Positions 9,554 through 18,169 of a DNA stretch of 64,000 nt are shown here, piece by piece. Positions within the stretch are counted from its first letter, which is position 1. Each line of letters starts with the position of its first letter. The position numbers and the translations under genes were made by a program. Where the stretch lies: assembly GCF_030056665.1 (NCBI RefSeq), contig NZ_JASHIG010000002.1; one strand, written 5' to 3'. A model generated the notes under the pieces. The model was not told where the DNA came from and did not search any database. It was given only the letters and a program-made list of their open reading frames with translations. The stretch comes from Flectobacillus roseus. Lineage in GTDB: Bacteria > Bacteroidota > Bacteroidia > Cytophagales > Spirosomataceae.

Positions 9554-9949
9554 ATGAAAAAAATCATGTTAGTGGCCACATTGCTTTCTATGGTTTATCT
9601 TGCTTCCCTAGGAAAAATTACGCCACACCAATATAGTCAAAAAGCCATCCATGCTGACTCGACCAAAGGATTAGATCCTGAAACAGGCTTGGTAATTGCC
9701 AAAGAACTAGATATGGTCAAAGCCCAATGTACAGGATGTCATTCTAGTAAAATGATTCTACAATTCAGAGCTTCACGCGAAGGTTGGTTAGAAAGAATTC
9801 GATGGATGCAAAGAACACAAAAACTTTGGGATTTAGGAGAAGCCGAACCCGTCGTTCTTGATTATTTAAGCAAATATTATGGTCCTGTCAAGCATGCACA
9901 ACGCCGTCAGCCCCTTTCAAATGTACAATGGTATAAATTAAATAAATAG
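9554..9949 (+). CDS. Secreted monohaem cytochrome c, partner of the sulfite dehydrogenase-like enzyme
   Basis: A 131-residue periplasmic protein with an N-terminal signal peptide and one haem attachment site, CTGCH (residues 59-63). Downstream it has the helix-forming segment REGWLERIRWMQRTQKLW; a methionine in it (M85) could be the distal haem ligand. Size, single haem and position directly after the molybdopterin subunit (15-nt gap) suggest the electron acceptor subunit, as in SorAB or SoxCD pairs. The CxxCH is unusually far from the N-terminus for so short a protein. The pair is closed by a long hairpin. Function in the pair is inferred from context. Confidence 0.83.
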   Translation: MKKIMLVATLLSMVYLASLGKITPHQYSQKAIHADSTKGLDPETGLVIAKELDMVKAQCTGCHSSKMILQFRASREGWLERIRWMQRTQKLWDLGEAEPVVLDYLSKYYGPVKHAQRRQPLSNVQWYKLNK

Positions 9950-9968
9950 GCAAAATATTTTTACTTCT

Positions 9969-10026
9969 CAAAAGCCGATGTATTAAGATATTTGTTGAAG
10001 CGTATATCTTATTATATCGGCTTTTG
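9969..10026 (+). terminator. Long hairpin closing the molybdopterin/cytochrome operon
   Basis: CAAAAGCCGATGTATTAAGATAT pairs with its near-complement ending ATCGGCTTTTG (about 20 of 23 positions) 20 nt after the stop. The downstream T-run is short, so it may act as terminator or as 3'-end stabiliser. Confidence 0.55.
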
Positions 10027-10154
10027 GTCGAATATTTCACCAAGACTTAGAACAATTTTAGACGAATTTGTATTATTAATGATGAAACGGCAAATGTTCA
10101 TCTCTCGGACATACCAACATTCAATCATTATTCATCCAAAACTCATCGTAGAAA

Positions 10155-11021
10155 ATGAACAAACTTTGGCTATCTCTCAATCTCCTTGTTGTTAGCATAA
10201 TGGGGTATTTTGCTTCAAAACCCATCGAACAACCTGAAAATCAAATTACAGTTTGTCATGCACCAGTATCAGGCGATATGGCACAATTTGCGAATGACCC
10301 AAATTTTATTGCTTTACACCCAACTCCAGTAGCCATCAAGTTTGTAGCAGAAGGCGAATCAATCACTTATCCAACTGCCGATGGTAACACAGCGAGTGCC
10401 TATATTGTCAAAGCAAAAAAGAAATCTGACAAATGGCTTTTTGTATATCAAGAGTGGTGGGGACTTAACGACCATATCAAGCATCAAGCAGATGTTTTTT
10501 ATAACGACCTTGGTGGAAAAGTAAATGTGATTGCCTTAGACATGTATGATGGAAAATCAACCACAAATCCACAAGAAGCAGGAAAGTTGATGCAAGGTGT
10601 AGTCGAATCCAGACTTGAAAACATTGTAAAAGGTGCAATTACCTTGGCAGGTCCAAAAGCTCAGATAGCGAACGTAGGCTGGTGTTTCGGTGGAAGTTGG
10701 TCATTAAAATCTGCCTTGTTAGGTGGAAAACAAACCATTGGTTCAGTAATGTATTACGGAATGCCTGTAAAAGATGTTGAAAAACTAAAAACCTTAAATA
10801 GTGATGTTTTGGGCTTGTTTGCCACAGAACAATATATCTCACAACAGGTAATTGAAGATTTTGCGGCAAATATGAAAACTGCAAATAAAAAATTGACTTA
10901 CAAAATTTTCAATGCAGTACACGGATTTTCAAACCCAAGTAATCCTAAGTACGACGAAGCAGCTAGTAAAGAGGCTTACGGTATGGCGATTGGATATTTG
11001 AAAGATAAGTATAAGTTGTAG
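10155..11021 (+). CDS. Secreted dienelactone hydrolase family protein
   Basis: A 288-residue alpha/beta hydrolase of the dienelactone hydrolase family with an N-terminal signal peptide or anchor (residues 1-20). The nucleophile elbow is VGWCFGG with Cys177, the hallmark of this family, and VHGFSNPSNPKY carries the catalytic His256. The usual acid-containing block (family form GIFGEKD) reads GLFATEQYIS here, so the canonical aspartate position seems to be Gln226 with Glu225 beside it; the triad may be shifted. Export suggests a periplasmic hydrolase. The ATG at 10155 sits in an AT-rich context and no partner gene is adjacent. Substrate is unknown; ester or lactone hydrolysis is the family expectation. 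Confidence 0.85.
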   Translation: MNKLWLSLNLLVVSIMGYFASKPIEQPENQITVCHAPVSGDMAQFANDPNFIALHPTPVAIKFVAEGESITYPTADGNTASAYIVKAKKKSDKWLFVYQEWWGLNDHIKHQADVFYNDLGGKVNVIALDMYDGKSTTNPQEAGKLMQGVVESRLENIVKGAITLAGPKAQIANVGWCFGGSWSLKSALLGGKQTIGSVMYYGMPVKDVEKLKTLNSDVLGLFATEQYISQQVIEDFAANMKTANKKLTYKIFNAVHGFSNPSNPKYDEAASKEAYGMAIGYLKDKYKL

Positions 11022-11090
11022 TCATCTATATATTTTTCACATGAGTCTTCTCGAACTTTTTGGTTTGGGATTACTCTCAAAGTTTTTATC

Positions 11091-11127
11091 AAAAAGCGGT
11101 CGAAAATTATGTTTTCGACCGCTTTTT
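11091..11127. terminator. Bidirectional terminator between convergent transcripts
   Basis: AAAAAGCGGTCGAAAA and TTTTCGACCGCTTTTT form a perfect 16-bp stem with A- and T-runs at its two ends. It lies between the dienelactone hydrolase gene (+) and the end of the four-gene minus-strand operon and could serve both. Confidence 0.85.
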
Positions 11128-11288
11128 GATGCTAATGACCTGACTTAAGACCCAATCATTACGTTCCTAATGATGGAATACAAATTTTTCTTAATCACTC
11201 ACTCGCTCAATTACAAATTTTGAGATAACCCTTGTATTATGTAGCAAAACATGAGTCCTTTGACACTCTCGCAGGCATATCAAGTTTT

Positions 11289-13355
11289 CTACTTATAATA
11301 AATCCAAATCGAAGAATAAGCTGATGTATATGAGTGATAAACAAACAAATACATTTTGTCTTTCCCATCTACTAAATCGTATTTTGGTGCATACTCATCA
11401 TAATTCTCATACTTGAATGTATCTTCAATACCCTTAGGAGGTATGCAAAGAGATTTACTCAATCTGTTATCGATATCGAATGTCTCGAAAAGCTGAATTG
11501 GTCTACTTTCTGTCTCTTTTGTTACAGGGATAAACATTGGCCATGCTCTACTCATAACTTTACTGACATCAAGTGTGCCCGACAGAGAAGAATTTTTAAG
11601 GAGTGCAGCTATTGAGGGTTCTACTCGAAAATCGGTTGATAATAACCTGTACATCTTTCCCGCTGATGAAACACTAAAAGCTCTTAAATTCAAAAGATTG
11701 CTGGGAGAATCAGTTAAATTTTGATACTTGGAAAGATTGGGTTTAATCGGTAGCAATTCGCTTTGGACCAACTGAAAATCTTCCTTATTGATAGTCATGG
11801 TGTACCCAGTGCTAACAAAAAATGGAGCATTATAAATACGACTCAAATCTTCAAAATAAATTCTATTGCCATTAGTAAAAGCATACAATTGCCTACGATA
11901 CATGCCATAAAATGCCGATGAATTAAGAGATTTTAATTTAGATATGGTCTTAGAAGTCATATTAATTCTGAGCAAATTAATAGTACTTACTTCTCCAGTA
12001 TTAAAATATCCGATACTTTGATTCATCAGATAAATATAACCCTCAGCAGCAAAAACAATTGAGCCACCGTCGGCATTTGTATTCTTGAGACCATAATCAG
12101 CATAATTAATATTAATTACCTGTGTTTTATAACTGCTTAAATCATACTCATAAATCGACAATGATTGCGTGGTAATATGTTCTTGATACATATATAATTT
12201 CCCATCATCAAAAAAACATTTATCATCTCCTGCAAGCAATGGATTAGTCATTTCCATATAAGAACCATTTTCAAAAAAACCAAATAGTGATTTATAATCA
12301 TATGTTCTTATAGGTTTTGTATAGACTATATTGTTGTAGGAATGGCTCGGAGTACCATAAGTGGGCATTATGAGTTTTTCTCTATTTAAACCCACCCATT
12401 TGTTATGTGCTCGATCAGGAATTACAACAGGGGTAATTTTGGAATCATATACTACGCCAGATTTTCCATATAAAAAAGCTTTAACATAAAATCGCTGATT
12501 CGCATTTAATACATCAGTAGTAAATTTGATAGCATCTGAATTTGTAGCGGTGGATTTAATATAATATGTTCCTTTTTCTATATATAAGGATGACGTGTCT
12601 TCTGAAACCAACACTCCTACCTTCAAACCTGAATAAACATCAGGATGACTGTAATCTACCTGAATTTCGGCGTTTCCTTCAGCAGTAACTGATAAGATTT
12701 TAGCCGAAACTACATTTTTAGCATCACATAAATTAGAAAAAGTCTGTAGTCTTATCAGTTCATTTTCGTTAAATTTCTTTTGAATATCAGGCACATAGAA
12801 TGGATACATCCATGATTCTTTGTCATTTGAATCTTTCAATCCCAAATACTTTCCTAAATAATATACATAAGCCTGAAGTCTTGCATCTCCAGAGGACATT
12901 ACTGAAATTTTTATTGAGGTTGCATGTGGGGTCAAAGAGTTGAATCCAACACAATTATTACAATTGCTCGTACTATTTGCATTAAAAATTCTTCCTCCAC
13001 TGGTCATGGAATAAGGTTCTAAAACACTTAAATTCTGATCTTCAAAACGAATATTGGCTGAGGTTGACAGTGGAGTCGGTTTCAGATTTACTCTAGGATT
13101 GACCTCATTGATAACATTAGCCGCTTTGACTAATATACTTTTTGATAACTCGTTTTTATAATCAGGAACAACAAATGCATTCGTAATTTCAACAGAATTG
13201 TAAAATATTTCACAGTTTCTCAAGTTTTCATTAAAAATAAAATTAGTATTCATTGATGGAGCAAATGAATCAGGAAAAGCCTCTAAAATCTCATATTTTT
13301 TACATGAATATAAAAGCGAGGATAGGACAACTAAAGTTATTAATATTGTGCGCAT
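11289..13355 (-). CDS. Large lipoprotein with degenerate metzincin-like domain (second cassette copy)
   Basis: A 688-residue lipoprotein with lipobox LLYSC (Cys18). Residues about 75-205 look like a matrixin/metzincin domain: ANIRFEDQNLS resembles the substrate-edge strand, YYLGKYLGLKD (165-175) aligns with HExGHxLGLxH, and SWMYPFY (182-188) is the Met-turn with its typical MYP. All zinc ligands and the catalytic Glu are replaced (Y165, Y166, K169, D175), so it should be inactive as a zinc protease. A fibronectin/Ig-like segment (about 210-320, with LNANQRFYVKAFLYGKSG) and a long beta-rich, possibly propeller-like region follow. It is a clear paralogue of the product at 14694-16709 and starts 3 nt after its partner barrel gene. 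The recruitment role is inference; the function is unknown. Confidence 0.85.
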   Translation of the reverse strand: MRTILITLVVLSSLLYSCKKYEILEAFPDSFAPSMNTNFIFNENLRNCEIFYNSVEITNAFVVPDYKNELSKSILVKAANVINEVNPRVNLKPTPLSTSANIRFEDQNLSVLEPYSMTSGGRIFNANSTSNCNNCVGFNSLTPHATSIKISVMSSGDARLQAYVYYLGKYLGLKDSNDKESWMYPFYVPDIQKKFNENELIRLQTFSNLCDAKNVVSAKILSVTAEGNAEIQVDYSHPDVYSGLKVGVLVSEDTSSLYIEKGTYYIKSTATNSDAIKFTTDVLNANQRFYVKAFLYGKSGVVYDSKITPVVIPDRAHNKWVGLNREKLIMPTYGTPSHSYNNIVYTKPIRTYDYKSLFGFFENGSYMEMTNPLLAGDDKCFFDDGKLYMYQEHITTQSLSIYEYDLSSYKTQVININYADYGLKNTNADGGSIVFAAEGYIYLMNQSIGYFNTGEVSTINLLRINMTSKTISKLKSLNSSAFYGMYRRQLYAFTNGNRIYFEDLSRIYNAPFFVSTGYTMTINKEDFQLVQSELLPIKPNLSKYQNLTDSPSNLLNLRAFSVSSAGKMYRLLSTDFRVEPSIAALLKNSSLSGTLDVSKVMSRAWPMFIPVTKETESRPIQLFETFDIDNRLSKSLCIPPKGIEDTFKYENYDEYAPKYDLVDGKDKMYLFVYHSYTSAYSSIWIYYK

Positions 13356-13358
13356 AAA

Positions 13359-14657
13359 TTACCAGAGATAAAATGTTAGACCAGAGGAAATAGAGTTGAT
13401 AGCTGAGCTTTCAAGCTTGGTATAGTAAGGAGTACTAAAATCTATAAAAGCGGCATCCTGAACATTAAAGTCTTTAAAGAAGTTTTGAAGACTTTTTCGA
13501 TATTTTACAAAAAACTGAATGCCCTTGCTATTTCTTAGTCTATAGTTAATAAAAACACCTAGGGTACCGTTCAAACTCAGCCGATTGACATAATCCATGT
13601 TTAAAGAATTTATATCCATTTTATAATAATATGAGTACTTAAAATTATCTAAATAATAAGCACTTACTCCCAAAGAAACACCCATACTTAATGTTTTATA
13701 GTAAGGTGTATTGACAGGCAGGAATTGCGTTTCAAGTCCAACTCTATGTCCGCTGTACTGAAAAGTTTCAAGCTTGACTCTTTGCTCGCCTTGAATTAAA
13801 AATTGAGGGATATATGTATAAAACTCTCTATTAAGGTAAGTGTAGTTTAGGGATACTCTAAATTTACTACCTATATTACCAACGCTTAAATCGATTCCTG
13901 GAGTCGGAGATTTCTGTACTACCCCAATCTTTGGAGACTGGTCTACATCAAAAGAAAAAGCAGGAAACAGATACTCGGACTCCAAAAATAGTCCCAATTT
14001 AATGGGGTATAACTTCGGTTTAAATCCTATGTCCTTTTTCTTAAATGATGCTATAAATAACGAATCCTTTCTAGTGAGTGTATCTTGAAATCTGCTGATA
14101 GAGTTATTGGTACTATCTTGTAGATCTTTCTTAATTTTAGTTAGATACGACTCTTTTTTCTTTTCCAGTTTACCGCTCATCTTCAGATACAAGGTTGTTG
14201 AATCCAACAGACGATCATATCTTAGTGAATCTAAATATTGTTGAGCAGTTCTGAAGGCTTTTCTACTAATCCCAATTCTCGCAATATCCTTGGCAATTAT
14301 TTGACTTATTTGACGTAATTGAATATAATTTGAATCAAACTTATTTATTTCCTTGAGCTGATTGTATGCATGTAACCCATTTGATTTTAGTACTGCCGTA
14401 TATAAATGATTGTATAATTTGGCCTTTTTCTTAAGCTCTGAAATCTTCTCGATAACATCAGTCAATGAATCCTTATGAGTAGTTTTAAGTACAAACTTTT
14501 CTAGGTATAAAGATGCTTTCTCAAATTTTTTCTTCTTTTCCAATTTTTGGCTTTTCTTGATATAATAATTTAATTTATTGTTGGAGTTGTTAGGTTTCTG
14601 AGCTTGACAGGTGATACAAACCAGAAGGAACAGATAGAAGGTGAATTGTATTTTCAT
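13359..14657 (-). CDS. Outer-membrane barrel protein with helical N-terminal region (second cassette copy)
   Basis: A 432-residue exported protein. A signal peptide (residues 1-19, ending QAQ) precedes a lysine-rich helical region (about 28-200), perhaps TPR-like or coiled coil. From about 215 the sequence alternates in beta-strands typical of a PorT-like outer-membrane barrel (VSLNYTYLNREFY, RVGLETQFLPV, GVFINYRLRN) and ends in GLTFYLW, an aromatic C-terminus as expected for barrel insertion. It pairs with the lipoprotein gene starting 3 nt downstream and is paralogous in layout to the protein at 16711-18021. Its gene begins 36 nt after the first-copy lipoprotein gene. I infer an outer-membrane partner for the lipoprotein, by analogy to other barrel-lipoprotein pairs; no family name can be given. 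Confidence 0.8.
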   Translation of the reverse strand: MKIQFTFYLFLLVCITCQAQKPNNSNNKLNYYIKKSQKLEKKKKFEKASLYLEKFVLKTTHKDSLTDVIEKISELKKKAKLYNHLYTAVLKSNGLHAYNQLKEINKFDSNYIQLRQISQIIAKDIARIGISRKAFRTAQQYLDSLRYDRLLDSTTLYLKMSGKLEKKKESYLTKIKKDLQDSTNNSISRFQDTLTRKDSLFIASFKKKDIGFKPKLYPIKLGLFLESEYLFPAFSFDVDQSPKIGVVQKSPTPGIDLSVGNIGSKFRVSLNYTYLNREFYTYIPQFLIQGEQRVKLETFQYSGHRVGLETQFLPVNTPYYKTLSMGVSLGVSAYYLDNFKYSYYYKMDINSLNMDYVNRLSLNGTLGVFINYRLRNSKGIQFFVKYRKSLQNFFKDFNVQDAAFIDFSTPYYTKLESSAINSISSGLTFYLW

Positions 14658-14693
14658 AATTAGTTAGATAAAGTAAATCAGCAAAATAATTCT

Positions 14694-16709
14694 CTATTTA
14701 TGGTATACCCACAGCGTAGAGTGATTTTTATAATTAGTGGCAAGAAAGTAAATTTTATCCCCTCCATCTATAAATCTAGGACGAAATGACCCATTCCATA
14801 TATCACCTTTAAACATAGCCTCGAACGGTACTCCCAGCGTTTTTACGCTTTCATTTACAGGGTCATACACTTGAAATAGATTCCTGACACTACCTTTATT
14901 CAGGTCTGTCAAATCGGATTGAATTGGAACAGAGCTGCTGAAATAATCATTGTAACTGTAATAATCATCAGTGAAAGAATAAATTAAATAATCTAAATCA
15001 TTTTCCGTGTTTGACAAAAATCTATAAATAGATTTATCAGAAATCGTATAATAAATTGAGCTATTGATAGCAATTTGAGAATTTACATCTGTATTTGTGA
15101 TGCGTATGCTTTGGATGTAACTTAATTTAGGTTTAACTGTGACAGAGGTAGTCTTTTGTATCAAATCAAAATTAAGCACCTTGACTACTCCGCCATAATT
15201 ATTATAAACAACTGTACTGTTAGCTGATTCGGGAGATGTCAAAGGAGAAGTGAAGTCGTCATTGCCTTGCTCAATAGGAGCCTTACCAAAATCTTGAAAC
15301 GTAAGAGTTTCAAAGTCAAGTTTATAAACGTTACTAAAATAAGTGCCCGCTACACCATTAGTAAAAGAATGATAGGGGATTACATATATTCCAGAGGGAT
15401 TATTAAAAAATAGGATCCTCTTATAATCTAAGGCGCCTTGTACAAAGTTAGGAATTGGTACAGGTATGGATGACAAAACTCTGGTATCTAATTGAAACTT
15501 GTAGCATCTGAACTGAATATTCGACTCAAAATGAAGAATATAGATAGAATTATTCAAAAAGTACACCGTATTGTTTCCTTGCGGAACTGATAAATAAATT
15601 TTTTCAATAATTTCTCCTGTTTGTTGATTTATCTTCAATACATATTGTTCATTTGCTTTTTCGGTAAAATGAAGGTCAGAGTAAAAATAACCATTGAACG
15701 CAAACACGGGTTTATCTTTTTCAGGAATGTATCCACTAAATAGAGTTTTTGTCCACTTATTGTGCTCTCTGTTTGGGATGGTAAACTTTTTTGTTTGGCT
15801 TTCCATTACAACCCCATTATTGCCGTATAAAAAACCCTTGTAATAGTAGGTAGTATTTGCGTTTAAGGTTTGAGTTGACAGAATAACAGTTCCAGTGGTC
15901 GAAGTTACCTTTTCACAATAATAGTCCGAATGGTTTACATTCAAGGAATCAGGATTTTCTGAAATGATAACTCCTACCTTTTTGATCTTGAAATCTTTAG
16001 AAAATTTAAAATTAACACTTAACCCTACTGTCCCATCCGCTAAAATATTTGGAGAACTAGTGCTTGTTACCTCATCGCCAGTTGTACATTGACTAGTAAT
16101 CTGTTGTAGAAAGCTTAATTCATTCTGAGTGAATTCTTTTTTTACTCCTGCTTCATAATAAGGATACATCCATGACTGTTTATTACTGTTTTCAGGCAAA
16201 CCAAGCATTCGTCCTAGTGTAAATATATAACTTTGATAACGACGTTCGGCGTCAAAAGTTTTTAAGGTAAAAGCTCTAAAAGCAAAATCACTCCTCCAAT
16301 TAAGTCCTTTATATACAATTTCATTCCAAGCTAGAGGGTATACTCCAGAGTCATACGTTGCACCTGAAGGATCATTTGCCAATGAGGCATTTCCAACCGA
16401 AAAATAAACATTACTTTCAAAAATATAGGGTGTTGGTTGTAGGTTAATCGAGGGATTGATTTTGTTAAAAAGTTCAGCAGCTTTAAAAAGCAAATCATTA
16501 CTTATTAAATTCTCTTTTTTTTGAAAATATAATTTAATCAACTCCTCGCTGCTGTATTTGATAACACAAGAACGATCTTCCGTTCTTAACGATACTCCAT
16601 CTGGAATATGAAAGGTGGTTCGCTCGGGAAATGCTTCATCTAATTGTATAGGCTTACAACCGATGAGAATTCCTACCAAAAAGCTTAATTGTAGTATAAG
16701 TCTAGTCAT
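14694..16709 (-). CDS. Large lipoprotein with degenerate metzincin-like domain (first cassette copy)
   Basis: A 671-residue lipoprotein with lipobox LIGC (Cys18). It shares with the 688-residue paralogue an early EAFPxx block, the INPSINLQPTP segment, a metzincin-like core and a fibronectin-like segment (LNANTTYYYKGFLYGNNG, near 295). In the core FTLGRMLGLPE (163-173) occupies the place of HExGHxLGLxH and SWMYPYY (179-185) that of the Met-turn; the three His and the Glu are replaced by F163, R167, E173 and T164. The remaining 350 residues are beta-rich. Start and stop are coupled to the upstream barrel gene with one base between them, implying translational coupling. I infer a surface or periplasmic binding role at the outer membrane rather than proteolysis. 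Confidence 0.85.
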   Translation of the reverse strand: MTRLILQLSFLVGILIGCKPIQLDEAFPERTTFHIPDGVSLRTEDRSCVIKYSSEELIKLYFQKKENLISNDLLFKAAELFNKINPSINLQPTPYIFESNVYFSVGNASLANDPSGATYDSGVYPLAWNEIVYKGLNWRSDFAFRAFTLKTFDAERRYQSYIFTLGRMLGLPENSNKQSWMYPYYEAGVKKEFTQNELSFLQQITSQCTTGDEVTSTSSPNILADGTVGLSVNFKFSKDFKIKKVGVIISENPDSLNVNHSDYYCEKVTSTTGTVILSTQTLNANTTYYYKGFLYGNNGVVMESQTKKFTIPNREHNKWTKTLFSGYIPEKDKPVFAFNGYFYSDLHFTEKANEQYVLKINQQTGEIIEKIYLSVPQGNNTVYFLNNSIYILHFESNIQFRCYKFQLDTRVLSSIPVPIPNFVQGALDYKRILFFNNPSGIYVIPYHSFTNGVAGTYFSNVYKLDFETLTFQDFGKAPIEQGNDDFTSPLTSPESANSTVVYNNYGGVVKVLNFDLIQKTTSVTVKPKLSYIQSIRITNTDVNSQIAINSSIYYTISDKSIYRFLSNTENDLDYLIYSFTDDYYSYNDYFSSSVPIQSDLTDLNKGSVRNLFQVYDPVNESVKTLGVPFEAMFKGDIWNGSFRPRFIDGGDKIYFLATNYKNHSTLWVYHK

Positions 16710-16710
16710 T

Positions 16711-18021
16711 TTAGAATATAGTGATTAATAGGCCTGTTTTAATAGTGTTCAATTTTGAGTCTTTTACAGGTTCTAGTAAAGAGTTAGGTCTGTTATTAAT
16801 GAGGTTACCAAGGCCGTAAGAATATCTAGCAAAAACTTGCATACCTCCAGATTTAGGCCATTTGTAGGCATACACCAAGCCAAAATCTACTCTGGTTTGT
16901 TCCCAAAAAACAGATTGATTCAAAACATCAGAAGTATTTAGCTTTTGTGTGTACATGAGTTTATCAAACTTATGATATTCAACTCCTGCAACAACCCCAA
17001 GGTTGTAAGCCCTGAAATAATTTTTGAAAGGGGTAATATATAAGTTGAATCCAACTGCTTTTGAAGAGTACTCAAATCGTTCAAGCTTTATATTTCGTTC
17101 TAAAAGTGCGTCATGGTAGTACGTCGAAAAGTTACCTTTAGCCAATCGCATCGACAAACTGTACCTAAATGTGGCTCCCAAACGTCCTAGGCTAATTTCA
17201 ATACCTTGATATAGATTTAGATTATCTGATGTAATCAGTAGTGAGTTACCTGATGTCTTTGTGACTTCTGGAAGTTGTATTTCAATCCCTATTAACAGGT
17301 TTACATGTAGAGGAAATTTCCGGTAGCGATGAAAATTATTTTGAGTAAGAATTTTATTTTGAAACAATGAATCAAGTGCTCGTAATGAATCTCTTAAATC
17401 TTGTTCAGGTGTTTTGTTATAATTAGGCGTTTTACTAATTAAGTCTTTGATAGAACCTTCAACCTTTGCTTTTCGCAAAGCAATCTTACTCCTTAGCTCT
17501 ATAAAAAATTTGGAAGAATCCTTCGGAAAATCATGTTGAACAGTATCAAGTGTAATATTCCCAGAAGCAAATGCTTTATGCTTGATAGCTCCATGGATGA
17601 ACTTCGAAAGAGCTCGTTTAGAATATAAGCTTTTGCTTTTGAGAATTGTGGAACTGCTGTCAATCTTAAGCATATTGTATGCAACAATATAATGTCCATA
17701 GTCGAATGCTATATTTGAAGCTTTTTTTCTACTATCAAGATTTGAAACATTCTTTTTATTGCTAAGTTGATTGTTCAGAATAATTTGATCTTTTAACCAG
17801 TCAATAGTATCTCTGTTTATACACAACTCCAAAGCCTTTATATAATCTTTTGAGGCTTTCAGATATTTTTTCTTCAAATGCTTGAGCCTGGCATTTTTAA
17901 TCAATTTATTATACTCTTTAACTCTTACACTAACAATGCTACTCTTTGTAGCTGGAATAGATTGTCCGTAAGTGAAAATAACAGGAAAGAGTAATGTTAA
18001 AAAAAGTAAAATTTTCGACAT
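16711..18021 (-). CDS. Outer-membrane barrel protein with helical N-terminal region (first cassette copy)
   Basis: A 436-residue exported protein opening the four-gene operon. It has a signal peptide (1-19, ending TYGQ), a basic helical region (about 30-210; KNARLKHLKKKYLKASKDYIKAL suggests TPR-like helices) and a C-terminal barrel domain with strands such as GLVYAYKW and MQVFARYSYGLG, ending GLLITIF. It shares size, order of domains and position with the protein at 13359-14657. The next gene begins one base after its stop. The region upstream contains AT-rich sequence and the terminator of the neighbouring operon but no recognisable promoter motif. Function is unknown; a transport pore or anchoring barrel for the adjacent lipoprotein is inference. 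Confidence 0.8.
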   Translation of the reverse strand: MSKILLFLTLLFPVIFTYGQSIPATKSSIVSVRVKEYNKLIKNARLKHLKKKYLKASKDYIKALELCINRDTIDWLKDQIILNNQLSNKKNVSNLDSRKKASNIAFDYGHYIVAYNMLKIDSSSTILKSKSLYSKRALSKFIHGAIKHKAFASGNITLDTVQHDFPKDSSKFFIELRSKIALRKAKVEGSIKDLISKTPNYNKTPEQDLRDSLRALDSLFQNKILTQNNFHRYRKFPLHVNLLIGIEIQLPEVTKTSGNSLLITSDNLNLYQGIEISLGRLGATFRYSLSMRLAKGNFSTYYHDALLERNIKLERFEYSSKAVGFNLYITPFKNYFRAYNLGVVAGVEYHKFDKLMYTQKLNTSDVLNQSVFWEQTRVDFGLVYAYKWPKSGGMQVFARYSYGLGNLINNRPNSLLEPVKDSKLNTIKTGLLITIF

Positions 18022-18094
18022 AGAAACTGTTTAGATTATAAAGCAATATTTTTGGGCAATATATATTAAAAATTGAACATTTTTAATATACAAA

Positions 18095-18147
18095 TAAAAA
18101 ATCCACCTTCAGACACCGAAATTTTTCGATTACACCGAAGATGGATT
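18095..18147 (-). terminator. Terminator of the aminotransferase/monooxygenase operon
   Basis: On the minus strand AATCCATCTTCGG and CTGAAGGTGGATT form a stem (one G-T) followed by TTTTTT, 23 nt past the stop of the fused monooxygenase gene. It separates that operon from the barrel/lipoprotein operon in the same direction. Confidence 0.75.
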
Positions 18148-18169
18148 CTATACTAACAAATATATTATT

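Noticed and set aside
9992..10195. 67-codon plus-strand frame before the dienelactone hydrolase
   Set aside because: It overlaps a long hairpin and the start of the next gene in another frame and has no protein-like features.
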